A DNA stretch of 40,505 nucleotides, taken from positions 1 to 40,505 of IMG/VR virus record IMGVR_UViG_3300022223_000012; one strand, 5' to 3'. Source of the DNA: a virus. Shown here one piece after another: positions 30,370 through 37,390 of this stretch. Within the stretch, counting starts at the first letter, position 1. Every line of letters starts with the position of its first letter. The position numbers were made by a program, and so were the translations under genes. The notes beneath the pieces were generated by a model, which was not told the DNA's origin, did not search any database, and was given only the letters and a program-made list of their open reading frames with translations.

Positions 30370-30629
30370 AACCCCACCTCACAAAACTCCAAAGATACCG
30401 CGCCCGACCGTGGCCACCACGCGCCAAAGCACGCCAGCCCGGCCTCGATTTCATCCTGCCGCGTTTCCGTCAGCAGCGTGCGCAACTTCAAACGCTTGGC
30501 ACAACTGCGGCAATAGTGTGTAGACAAATAACGCCGAAACACAATACCCGCCGGTGCTGTCACAAGTTTAATAACCGGCATTAGCGCACCCGGGTGCCGG
30601 CAGCGTGGCGTGTCGCAAGGTATGCTCAT
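30366..30629 (-). CDS. Zinc-finger-like small protein
   Basis: ATG 30629 overlaps the terminase stop (ATGA), giving 87 aa. Cys and His pairs (CDTPRCRHPG, then THYCRSCAKRLKL) suggest a metal-binding ribbon, with a helical tail EIEAGLACFGAWW. It may help the packaging motor or bind DNA; this is inferred from location. Confidence 0.6.
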   Translation of the reverse strand: MSIPCDTPRCRHPGALMPVIKLVTAPAGIVFRRYLSTHYCRSCAKRLKLRTLLTETRQDEIEAGLACFGAWWPRSGAVSLEFCEVGL

Positions 30630-32533
30630 GCTGCCGGCCTCACATACGCACCGCTGCTGCATATATTCACATCGCTGGCACTTTCGTTAAATGTCTTGCG
30701 CAGTATCAGTGCCCGGCGCGCATCAATCGTGTGGTCGTTTTTCTTGTTATAGATTAAATGCTTTTGCCCCTGCTTGGCCGTGTGGTTGGTGTGGTCGTTT
30801 ACCACGTCCGGGTCGTAGGGCATCAACCATGTGCCGGCCTGGAATCGCGGCGTGATTAAATCCTCGGTGGCCAGGTTCTTGGCCGGCTTGCGTACTGGTA
30901 CCTGCTTGCCGTTCTTTTCTTCCATCAACGCTTCGCCGTCCTCGCTCTGGCAGTCCATGGCATTGGCAAAGTTAAAGCCGGAAAGATAGTTTTTAAAATC
31001 AGCGGCGCTGTATGTTTCCTCACCCTGCAGCTGCTGCACCACCGCCGTGCCGGCGTTGCCAAAGTCTGCGCCCCAGTTGGTAAAAAACTGGCGGCTGCCG
31101 GTGTCGGCGTTGCTGTAATACATGTGCAGGCAATAAATCAGCGCGCACTGCAGCGTATAGTCCACACCCTTGGCATGTATGCGCAGGCGGTCGCGCAGCT
31201 GGTGGCCCACTTCCTGGCTGATTAAAATCTCGGTGGGGTCATTGCTAAAGCCCAAATCCGCACCGCCCCATAACACGCCGTGCGGCAGTGGCTCGGCGTA
31301 ATCGTTCAGCAGTTCCATTACCGCATCCATGCGCGTGGTTTCATCTTTAAACCGGCGCAGGTCCATGTGCTTGTCGGCCAGGTGCCGTGGCGTGCCCAGC
31401 TTCTTGCTGTCGTTAACGGTCAAATCAACCGCATAGGCCAGCACGTGCAGGGTTTCGTCTTTCTCGTTAGCGGTTAGTTTCAGCGCCACATACTCGGCAA
31501 TGTGGCGCGTGTTGCGCATTATCATGTCGAATGGCCATACCGCGTTCTCTTGCTGGCCGTGCAGGCCGTGCACGTTGCGCACGTAGCCGCTGGATGTTTC
31601 ACCGCCATATTGTGCAATGGCTTTTTGCTTGCGCACATCATCCCAAAACGGGCTGGGCATCAATGTTTTGGGCCAATGGAATAACCGCAGCCCAGGCAAG
31701 CCCGGCGCCAGGTTGGGTATAGCCTCCTGCGTCATGCGGTAATAATCCGTGGTGGTGTCACCATCGGGCACAGAATAATACCGCCGGCGGCAGCCAGGCA
31801 TTAAAGACCGGTGAAACTCTGACCACACCACCGGCGCCTTAACCTTGGCCGCCTCGTCAAACAATGAAAACGCATTAACATGCACACCGCGGAAGGCCTC
31901 ACCATCATGCCCACCGGGCCGAAAGTACACCAGGCCCATGCCGTTTTTGGTGCACGTCGGGCCTTTAAATCGCATTAGGTAGTGCGGGTTTTTTTTCGGC
32001 TTGAGCCAAAAGCGATTGATTAGCGGCGTGGTGCCGTTAAAGCCATCACTAACGCCGACGTGCAGCTCTATGTCGCGTATGATTTCATCAAGGTGTGTTT
32101 GCTGCGGCGCCGCCACCAGCACAGAAGGATTGCGCACAGTAAAGCCAGCCCCCGTGCACTGCGCCCAAAGTATCAGCGCCGTAATTTCTCGGGTCTTGCC
32201 CACCTCGGCACCGTCCTGGTGTATAGCGTCCTGCATCCATGCGCGTATGCTTTCCTCTTGATAATCAAAAAAAGTGTATGGCACCTCGTCCGGGTCGCCC
32301 CACTGCGCGACCTGCGCCTCGGTCGGGTTAGGCTCACGCAAAAACGCCCGGCACCACAACACCGGATCCTCGCCAATATAGCGCAGCTTGGCCATGTCCA
32401 GCGTAATACCCTCAATATCACCACGCGCCAGCCGCTCCGGGTGCAGCTTACGCGCCAACAGCCACCGCTCAAACGCCGCCGAGTCCACCACCCCGCGGCG
32501 GTCAACCTGCTGCACGTCGGCCGGTTTAGCCAT
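30626..32533 (-). CDS. terL: Terminase large subunit
   Basis: This 635-aa protein has an ATPase domain with a Walker A-like DGAEVGKT (107-114) and Walker B AFSLFDEA (221-228). Upstream is the adenine-binding YQEESIRAWM. The C-terminal nuclease begins GGADLGFSNDPTE (near 418), with a further acidic region toward TPRFQAGTWLMPYDPD. The protein pumps DNA into the prohead and cuts it. The first 12 residues (MAKPADVQQVDR) are identical to those of the upstream Dam-type gene because of a 52-bp repeat. The start overlaps that gene by 8 nt. Confidence 0.85.
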   Translation of the reverse strand: MAKPADVQQVDRRGVVDSAAFERWLLARKLHPERLARGDIEGITLDMAKLRYIGEDPVLWCRAFLREPNPTEAQVAQWGDPDEVPYTFFDYQEESIRAWMQDAIHQDGAEVGKTREITALILWAQCTGAGFTVRNPSVLVAAPQQTHLDEIIRDIELHVGVSDGFNGTTPLINRFWLKPKKNPHYLMRFKGPTCTKNGMGLVYFRPGGHDGEAFRGVHVNAFSLFDEAAKVKAPVVWSEFHRSLMPGCRRRYYSVPDGDTTTDYYRMTQEAIPNLAPGLPGLRLFHWPKTLMPSPFWDDVRKQKAIAQYGGETSSGYVRNVHGLHGQQENAVWPFDMIMRNTRHIAEYVALKLTANEKDETLHVLAYAVDLTVNDSKKLGTPRHLADKHMDLRRFKDETTRMDAVMELLNDYAEPLPHGVLWGGADLGFSNDPTEILISQEVGHQLRDRLRIHAKGVDYTLQCALIYCLHMYYSNADTGSRQFFTNWGADFGNAGTAVVQQLQGEETYSAADFKNYLSGFNFANAMDCQSEDGEALMEEKNGKQVPVRKPAKNLATEDLITPRFQAGTWLMPYDPDVVNDHTNHTAKQGQKHLIYNKKNDHTIDARRALILRKTFNESASDVNICSSGAYVRPAA

Positions 32534-32548
32534 TGGCGGCGGCCTCCA
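32497..32548 (-). repeat. 52-bp direct repeat at the Dam/terminase junction
   Basis: This is identical to 33374-33425. It spans the last 7 codons and stop of the Dam-type gene and the first 12 codons of terminase. It is the downstream flank of the Dam-type cassette. Confidence 0.95.
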
Positions 32549-33410
32549 GCATTGTTAACTGCCCGCCATTCTTTTCTATGGCGGCATCGTTTAACCATAA
32601 AACTTCTGTGCGTGGTTGCGCGCCGTCTGCCAGCGCGGGCCGCTCAACTCTATGCCATGATTTATACAGGCTATCGTATAGGCTGCTGCTGTATCCTGAT
32701 AACACCACCATACCCCTAAGTGAGTGTAAACAATCGGCCAGCGCCGCGTGGTCGCTATTTGTCATTTCATGCTCGTATAAATGCTTTTTGCCATTTATCT
32801 TTCTAGTATTGTGCACGTATGGTGGATCTACATAATGTAGCGTGCTCTCAGTGTCATGTTGTTGCATTACCTGCAGTGCGTCGCGGTTTTCGATAACCAC
32901 TCCGCGCAGGCGAGAAACAAAGCTGGCTATGTGGCTTGGGTAATTGGCAAAGTCGTGGGCGGGTGTGGTGCCGCATCTGTTGGCATTGGCCCTAAATCCC
33001 GTGGCGTGCTTTCCGTTAACCGACGCACTGCCAAATCCTGCCAGGCTGCGCAGTATTGTTAATCGGGCGCGCTCCACATCGTCCGCAATGTTTACAATGT
33101 CCTGGTTACCGCTGTTTTCAAACTCCACTCGCGCGAATGGTGTTAGGGTTAGCGCACTAATTAACCTGCTTGCCTTTTCATTGTCGCGCAGCACTTTGAA
33201 CACATTAACCACGGTATCCCATTTATCGTTATAGACTTCCGCATAGCTGCGTGGCTTGCGCATCAATACCGACGCCGCGCCGCCGTATGGTTCTACATAA
33301 ATGCGGTGCTGTGGCAAGTGGCTAATAATCCAAGGCGCCAGCAACCACTTGCCGCCGTGGTATCTCAAAACAGGGCGGTCAACCTGCTGCACGTCGGCCG
33401 GTTTAGCCAT
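32526..33410 (-). CDS. DNA adenine methyltransferase (Dam/D12 class) in a repeat-flanked cassette
   Basis: This 294-aa protein shows D12-class features: LRYHGGKWLLAPWI (15-28, N-terminal GGK), YVEPYGGAASVL (38-49, SAM-binding motif I), YNDKW (60-64) and LHYVDPPYV (191-199, catalytic DPPY). It transfers methyl from SAM to adenine N6. No restriction endonuclease is nearby, so it is probably an orphan protecting phage DNA or acting in regulation. Its first 12 residues copy the terminase N-terminus and its last 7 (LEAAANG) copy the end of the upstream methylase. Both come from 52-bp perfect repeats, so the gene looks inserted. Confidence 0.85.
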   Translation of the reverse strand: MAKPADVQQVDRPVLRYHGGKWLLAPWIISHLPQHRIYVEPYGGAASVLMRKPRSYAEVYNDKWDTVVNVFKVLRDNEKASRLISALTLTPFARVEFENSGNQDIVNIADDVERARLTILRSLAGFGSASVNGKHATGFRANANRCGTTPAHDFANYPSHIASFVSRLRGVVIENRDALQVMQQHDTESTLHYVDPPYVHNTRKINGKKHLYEHEMTNSDHAALADCLHSLRGMVVLSGYSSSLYDSLYKSWHRVERPALADGAQPRTEVLWLNDAAIEKNGGQLTMLEAAANG

Positions 33411-33425
33411 TGGCGGCGGCCTCCA
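33374..33425 (-). repeat. 52-bp direct repeat at the methylase/Dam junction
   Basis: This is the upstream copy of the repeat at 32497-32548, with start-to-start distance 877 bp. It encodes the end of the DPPY methylase (LEAAANG) and the start of the Dam-type gene (MAKPADVQQVDR). Recombination between the copies would remove the Dam-type gene and rejoin the methylase and terminase perfectly. Confidence 0.95.
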
Positions 33426-34206
33426 ATACAGTGGCCTGCTCACCTTCGCACGGTGGCAGCATGTCGGGCTGGCGCACGGTGTTCTCAATGCGGCGGCATG
33501 CAATATCAAAATAGCGTGGCTCAATCTCCACACCAATAAACTTGCGGCCGGATTTAATCGCCGCCACGCCAGTGGTGCCGGCACCCATAAACACGTCCGC
33601 CACCACACCGCCGGGCGGGCATATCTTCACCAGGTCCAGCAGCAGGTTTACAGGTTTTTGTGTGATGTGCTCTTTTTTGGTTTCTACGCGGTAAGTATAA
33701 AACCCCGGCAAACATCCAACCGCGCGGTCTTGCGACATAGGCCCGGCGCTACCCCACACAACATACTCACACTGCGAAGCAAACCGGCCCAATGCCGGAC
33801 GCACCGCGCCGGTTTTATCCCATGGCACCACGCCGCGCCACATCCAGCCGCCGGCCTGCAGTATGTCCGTGGTAACCGGCAACTGGCGCCAGTCGGTAAA
33901 CATGCACAGCGGTGCGCCTGGGCGGGCTTTTTTTAATGCCGCGCTCAACCATAGCGCACACCAGTACCCGTACGCGCGCTGGTCGCGGTTATCCCCTGCA
34001 AAGTCAGGCCGCACCACCTGCGTGCCTGTTTGCACATACTTGGCGCCCGTGCTCTGCATCCTGTCGCCGCGATACATACCGCCGCTGGAGTATGGCGGAT
34101 CCACAATTAGGGCATCAATCGCGCCGGCGGCCAGCTGCTCCAAAACCTCCAGCGCATCACCGCAATACGAAACCGCGTCGCCTATCTCTTGTTTCTCAAA
34201 AGCCAT
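33403..34206 (-). CDS. DNA methyltransferase, N6-adenine/N4-cytosine (beta class)
   Basis: This 267-aa protein has DPPYSSGG (36-43, motif IV) near the N-terminus and VFMGAGTTGVAAI (205-217, motif I, SAM binding) near the C-terminus, which is the beta-class order. IEPRYFDIACRRI follows. It methylates an exocyclic amino group; specificity cannot be read from sequence. It has the ribosome site GGGGGCAATAATA. Its last 7 residues lie in the 52-bp repeat shared with the next gene. It is most likely an orphan anti-restriction methylase. Confidence 0.85.
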   Translation of the reverse strand: MAFEKQEIGDAVSYCGDALEVLEQLAAGAIDALIVDPPYSSGGMYRGDRMQSTGAKYVQTGTQVVRPDFAGDNRDQRAYGYWCALWLSAALKKARPGAPLCMFTDWRQLPVTTDILQAGGWMWRGVVPWDKTGAVRPALGRFASQCEYVVWGSAGPMSQDRAVGCLPGFYTYRVETKKEHITQKPVNLLLDLVKICPPGGVVADVFMGAGTTGVAAIKSGRKFIGVEIEPRYFDIACRRIENTVRQPDMLPPCEGEQATVLEAAANG

Positions 34207-34208
34207 TA

Positions 34209-34418
34209 TTATTGCCCCCGCAAACCCCTAACCCACACCACACAAAACCCAACACTAACCACAAACATGCCCCACTGCTGCGCCTGCCAGGTAATAACCA
34301 GCCAAAACGGTTGCCCGATCAAACCCACCACCGACGCAACCCAGCGCCGGCGCTCGCCACCTTCCAGCAACAACGCCACCGACACCAGCCCCGTTAATGC
34401 AATAATGGTTTGAAACAC
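34209..34418 (-). CDS. Small membrane protein, 69 aa
   Basis: GTG 34418 overlaps the preceding TAG. Two or three hydrophobic helices (FQTIIALTGLVSVALLLEGG; VVGLIGQPFWLVITW; MFVVSVGFCVVWV) are separated by a basic turn. Small proteins of this kind occur near terminase genes in several phages, but I cannot name a function. Confidence 0.6.
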   Translation of the reverse strand: MFQTIIALTGLVSVALLLEGGERRRWVASVVGLIGQPFWLVITWQAQQWGMFVVSVGFCVVWVRGLRGQ

Positions 34419-35170
34419 TATTCCACCACCTCCGCCACGCCATCCAGTGGCGGGCTGTCAAAAACTTTTGATTTCGCCACCGCCCGCATTAACTCCGTTA
34501 CCGCGTCAGTGTCGGCCTTGCCTTGCTTGAGCGCGGCTTGCGCTTTCGGTGTAGCCATCAGCTCCGGCAAGTTAATACCCACAGCCTCCAGCAGTTTGAT
34601 ATACGGCAGTATGGCCGGGTTAATAATGGGTATTTCGTACGGTGTGCCCGTCGTCGGGTTAATCACCACCTCGCCCATTTTGTTAATAATCGGCTTGGCC
34701 ACCACCGGTTCACCCACCAGCGCAAAGCGCAGGTTGTCCAGTATCTCCATGGCGCCGGCCTGCGCGCTGGCCAGCATGCCATACGTGTGCACCACGTCCT
34801 CGTCATGCAGCGCCGACATAATGGCGTGATACGCCTCCACAAAAACCTCTTTGTCCAGGCAATCACCGCCCGGCTGCGTCTTGCCATCTTCCACCAGGCC
34901 GCAGCTGGCAAACTTCGCGCATGTACTTTTGCAAGGTTTGTATAGCGCGCCCAGCGCCTGCCACTCCATGCTGCGAGACTTCGCGGCGTACTCGCCGGTT
35001 TTCCAGGCATTGCGGCTGCTGGCCGCCTTGCCCTCGTCAGTGACTGGCCCGGTGGATTTCTGCGCGTTCGCCTGCCGCGCCGCCAGCGCCTGCTCACTCA
35101 TGGTATAGCGCCGTTTCGGTGCAACCAGCAGCTGGGTGGTATTGTTCGGGTTATCGTCTGCCACGGTCAC
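34418..35170 (-). CDS. Probable small terminase subunit-type protein
   Basis: GTG 35170 overlaps the previous TGA, giving 250 aa. The N-terminal ARQANAQKSTGPVTDEGKAA, then SSRNAWKTGEYA, is a motif common in phage proteins next to terminase genes. A four-Cys cluster follows (CKSTCAKFASCG with a later GDCLDKE), possibly binding a metal. The rest is helical. By order (two genes before the methylases and terL) it is the best candidate for the DNA-recognition subunit, but no HTH is obvious. Confidence 0.55.
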   Translation of the reverse strand: MTVADDNPNNTTQLLVAPKRRYTMSEQALAARQANAQKSTGPVTDEGKAASSRNAWKTGEYAAKSRSMEWQALGALYKPCKSTCAKFASCGLVEDGKTQPGGDCLDKEVFVEAYHAIMSALHDEDVVHTYGMLASAQAGAMEILDNLRFALVGEPVVAKPIINKMGEVVINPTTGTPYEIPIINPAILPYIKLLEAVGINLPELMATPKAQAALKQGKADTDAVTELMRAVAKSKVFDSPPLDGVAEVVE

Positions 35171-35487
35171 ACGTCCGCCATATAAATGCGGGTGTTAGGC
35201 TGGGGCGCAGTGCACAACCTGCCCTCGTGCTCCATTTCCCTTGTGGGCGGCTTGGTGCTTACGGTGTCGGTTTGTATGGCGTAATGAATCTGGCACCCCG
35301 CCACAATCATGTTACCGATAACCGCGTACCAGTTCGTGCTGCGTGCATTGGTCTTAATGCCCAGCGTGTCCGCATCACTCATAATGGCCGACACCGTGCC
35401 AAACACCGCCCGGTACATCTCGCCATCTGGCGCATAAAACCAGGCATCTGTCGTAATCAAATATTTTTTGTTAATTTCGGGTCGCAT
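35167..35487 (-). CDS. Hypothetical phage protein, 106 aa
   Basis: The protein is beta-rich, with KKYLITTDAWFYAPDGEMYR, then FGTVSAIMSDADTLGIKTNA, then STNWYAVIGNMIVAGCQIHY. It is likely a compact soluble protein. The TAGGA ribosome site lies 5 nt before ATG 35487. It heads a gene block preceded by late motif copy C. No function is recognised. Confidence 0.6.
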   Translation of the reverse strand: MRPEINKKYLITTDAWFYAPDGEMYRAVFGTVSAIMSDADTLGIKTNARSTNWYAVIGNMIVAGCQIHYAIQTDTVSTKPPTREMEHEGRLCTAPQPNTRIYMADV

Positions 35488-35514
35488 TTTCCTAGTCTCG
35501 CTTTTAGCTTGGTT

Positions 35515-35895
35515 TTAATCGTCCGTTACGTTTCCCGGTTTGCTGGTGGGTGCGTGGTCAGCCACATACTCCGCCAGCAGTTCGCCCATATCGTCGTATG
35601 GCGCAACGCAATACCCCAAGGCATCAAAATTGTTCCACATATCCCCGCACCCCTCACACAAATACGCAGGCGCGCGTGGTATCTCGCCATCATCGCCATA
35701 TATGGCGATTTCCACGTCATGATCCGGAATCTTAAACCGCGAAAACTGCAGCACCACGCCGCCCACATCAATGGGCTGCTTACAGCTTGCACACCGTCGC
35801 CGCGTTTTGGTTGTTAGCGTTGTATAGTCGTCAGGCTCATACCACAAAACATCACCCGGCTCTCCCCCCTCCCAGCAGCTGCACGATAACCCCAT
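35515..35895 (-). CDS. Zinc-ribbon-like phage protein, 126 aa
   Basis: Two Cys pairs (CASCKQPI and CEGCGDMW) about 40 residues apart suggest a zinc site around a beta core (GGVVLQFSRFKIPDHDVEIA). An N-terminal CSCWEGGEPGD and the C-terminal YVADHAPTSKPGNVTDD complete it. A strong AGGGGGGTAGTT precedes ATG 35895. Its last codons overlap late motif copy C. Confidence 0.65.
   Translation of the reverse strand: MGLSCSCWEGGEPGDVLWYEPDDYTTLTTKTRRRCASCKQPIDVGGVVLQFSRFKIPDHDVEIAIYGDDGEIPRAPAYLCEGCGDMWNNFDALGYCVAPYDDMGELLAEYVADHAPTSKPGNVTDD
35521..35530 (-). promoter_or_regulatory. Late-operon motif copy C (ACGTAACGGAC)
   Basis: CGTAACGGACGA on the minus strand matches copies A and B except for one base of the dyad. 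It lies inside the last codons of the preceding gene, 34 nt upstream of ATG 35487. An A+T-rich stretch (ATTAAAACC) follows. Confidence 0.4.
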
Positions 35896-35897
35896 AA

Positions 35898-36092
35898 CTA
35901 CCCCCCTGGCCTTGGTTTACATTTTGGGTGCGGTCGTGGCGCGCCTCTGCCGCTACCTGGTCGGCAGACCACAAGCCACACCATGACAACAAACACCGCA
36001 CACATAAGGCAGACAAACCCCCACTCCAGCACCGCACCCACATACGGCACCGGGTCCGGTGGCAAAGCATAGACTGGCGTGTACTTATTCAT
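35898..36092 (-). CDS. Single-pass membrane protein, 64 aa
   Basis: One hydrophobic helix (about 18-42, GAVLEWGFVCLMCAVFVVMV) is followed by a basic Pro/Arg-rich tail. ATG 36092 is preceded by AAGGGGTTAGGC. It is the first gene after the Mor-like activator, beyond a 102-nt gap. Function is unknown. Confidence 0.55.
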   Translation of the reverse strand: MNKYTPVYALPPDPVPYVGAVLEWGFVCLMCAVFVVMVWLVVCRPGSGRGAPRPHPKCKPRPGG

Positions 36093-36194
36093 GCCTAACC
36101 CCTTTATAAATGTTGCCCGCCCGGCCGAAAGGTACCCACATAACTAAGTGTGCCGCGAAGGTATGAAGGTGCCGGGCAGACAAACCCGTGTAAT
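36093..36194 (-). promoter_or_regulatory. Intergenic region after the Mor-like gene
   Basis: This 102-nt gap contains the complementary arms CTGCCCGGC and GCCGGGCGGGCA about 40 nt apart (possible hairpin) and a TTTATAAAG element 15-20 nt before ATG 36092, which could be a -10 box. It may hold a middle or late promoter activated by the preceding gene product; no -35 box is obvious. Confidence 0.35.
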
Positions 36195-36782
36195 CTAACT
36201 GGCCATTCTCATAACAACTTGAGGAAACGCCGCGCGCAGCTGCTGCTCAATGTCCGGCGCCGATAACGCCACATCAAGCAGCACCTCCAGCACCTGGCAA
36301 ATAGGCACCATATGCTGCGTGCTGATAGCGTTAACCGCCGCATAGTGTCCCGCTGTCAACTTCGCCGGGCGCTTTTCCTCCTGCGGGCGCTTGTACTGCC
36401 GCGCACGGCCGGCAACAATATTGCGCAACTGGCGCGTGGTCAGCCCCGTGTCCTCGCTCAACTCGGCAAGGTTGTTGCCTTTAAACCGCGCGCGTATTTC
36501 CTCGTCGCGCACCGTGCGCGCAAGGCCACCGTAAAACGCCGGCGCAGTGGGAATGTGTGGCTTCTGCCCGCCCAGCACATCAAACACCGCACCCAGCAAC
36601 ACCTCCACCACATCACCACCAATGGCCTGCTGCACACTCTCACGCGCCGCAGCGTCCAGCTTATGCGTCACAGCTTCATCAACACGCGCCGCCAACATCG
36701 TGATCTGGTTATATTCCTCGCCAAACATCCCCAGCAGCGTGCGCACCGTCAGCCCTTCCGGTAATGCCTTGTCATATCCCAT
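36195..36782 (-). CDS. Mor-like middle/late transcription activator
   Basis: In this 195-aa protein, residues about 115-150 read EEIRARFKGNNLAELSEDTG, then LTTRQLRNIVAGRARQYKRP. This matches the Mor/C HTH pattern of Mu-like phages (I...F.G.N..eLa..ygls.rqv.nI), including the basic end. The N-terminal 110 residues and C-terminal 45 residues are additional to the 129-aa Mu Mor. It has the ribosome site GAGAGGAAAGCACG. It precedes the morphogenesis genes, the position of Mor/C in Mu. Known Mor binds dyads upstream of -10 boxes; the repeated CCGTAACGG dyads are candidates here. Confidence 0.6.
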   Translation of the reverse strand: MGYDKALPEGLTVRTLLGMFGEEYNQITMLAARVDEAVTHKLDAAARESVQQAIGGDVVEVLLGAVFDVLGGQKPHIPTAPAFYGGLARTVRDEEIRARFKGNNLAELSEDTGLTTRQLRNIVAGRARQYKRPQEEKRPAKLTAGHYAAVNAISTQHMVPICQVLEVLLDVALSAPDIEQQLRAAFPQVVMRMAS

Positions 36783-36824
36783 CGTGCTTTCCTCTCGTTG
36801 TGTCGCTAATGTGAAATAATATTT

Positions 36825-37232
36825 TTAATCTTCACCTTCATGCCCCTGTAATTGGTGGGCATCGTGGTTATTACAGCGATTCACAATCATCTGCTTATCC
36901 TCTCCGCTGTCTTTCAAGGCTTCTGCAAGCGGCCTTCTGGGCACTGCATCTACATAGCCCATCATCGAAATACACTTGTCCTTGTATTCCTGTAGCTGTG
37001 TATTAGCCTCATCCCGTTCCTGCTTTACGGTTGCCAGTTGCTCGCTCAGTTCTGCTATTCTTGCGCGATAGGAAAGCCATGCGTCAGCATATTCAGGGTC
37101 AAGAGCAATAGATAATTCTTCTCGCGCTTGTTCAAGCTGGGCGCGGAGGGATTCGTTTTCGCCAAGCATTTCCATCATAAGGCTGTCGAATTCTTCTGCA
37201 TTGGCGGTAAATCTTTTTCTGATGTCGTTCAC
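36825..37232 (-). CDS. Coiled-coil protein, 135 aa
   Basis: GTG 37232 follows GAGAGGATAATTAA. The middle of the protein is a long charged coiled-coil (about 20-95; ENESLRAQLEQAREELSIAL, then IAELSEQLATVKQERDEANT). The tail is His- and Asp-rich. Similar coiled-coil early proteins occur in phages; function is unknown. Confidence 0.65.
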   Translation of the reverse strand: MNDIRKRFTANAEEFDSLMMEMLGENESLRAQLEQAREELSIALDPEYADAWLSYRARIAELSEQLATVKQERDEANTQLQEYKDKCISMMGYVDAVPRRPLAEALKDSGEDKQMIVNRCNNHDAHQLQGHEGED

Positions 37233-37236
37233 TTAA

Positions 37237-37386
37237 TTATCCTCTCCGCTGTCGTTTTATGCTGTAGTATCCAGCTCTGTAAGAGTTCAACATTGGGTGC
37301 TGCAGCCATCGTACTGGCAACCCTTGTTTTGCGTCCTGCTTGCCTTGGTCATACATTGACATGCGGCGCTGTCTCGTCTTACTCAT
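37237..37386 (-). CDS. Small basic protein, Rmf/CrpP-like, 49 aa
   Basis: This gene was found by hand translation: ATG 37386 to TAA 37237. A near-perfect AGGAGGTAGCGCT site precedes it. The product is basic (MSKTRQRRMSMYDQGKQDAK, then a GLP turn, then NSYRAGYYSIKRQRRG). The 'YxxGxxxAxxG ... W ... YxxGY' spacing resembles ribosome modulation factor/CrpP-type small proteins that phages and bacteria carry. It starts 5 nt after the integrase stop. Gene reality is well supported; the family is tentative. Confidence 0.6.
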   Translation of the reverse strand: MSKTRQRRMSMYDQGKQDAKQGLPVRWLQHPMLNSYRAGYYSIKRQRRG

Positions 37387-37390
37387 AGCG

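Noticed and set aside
33374-33425. 52-bp repeats as ends of an insertion sequence
   Set aside because: They are direct, contain gene junctions rather than terminal inverted repeats, and enclose only a methylase with no transposase.
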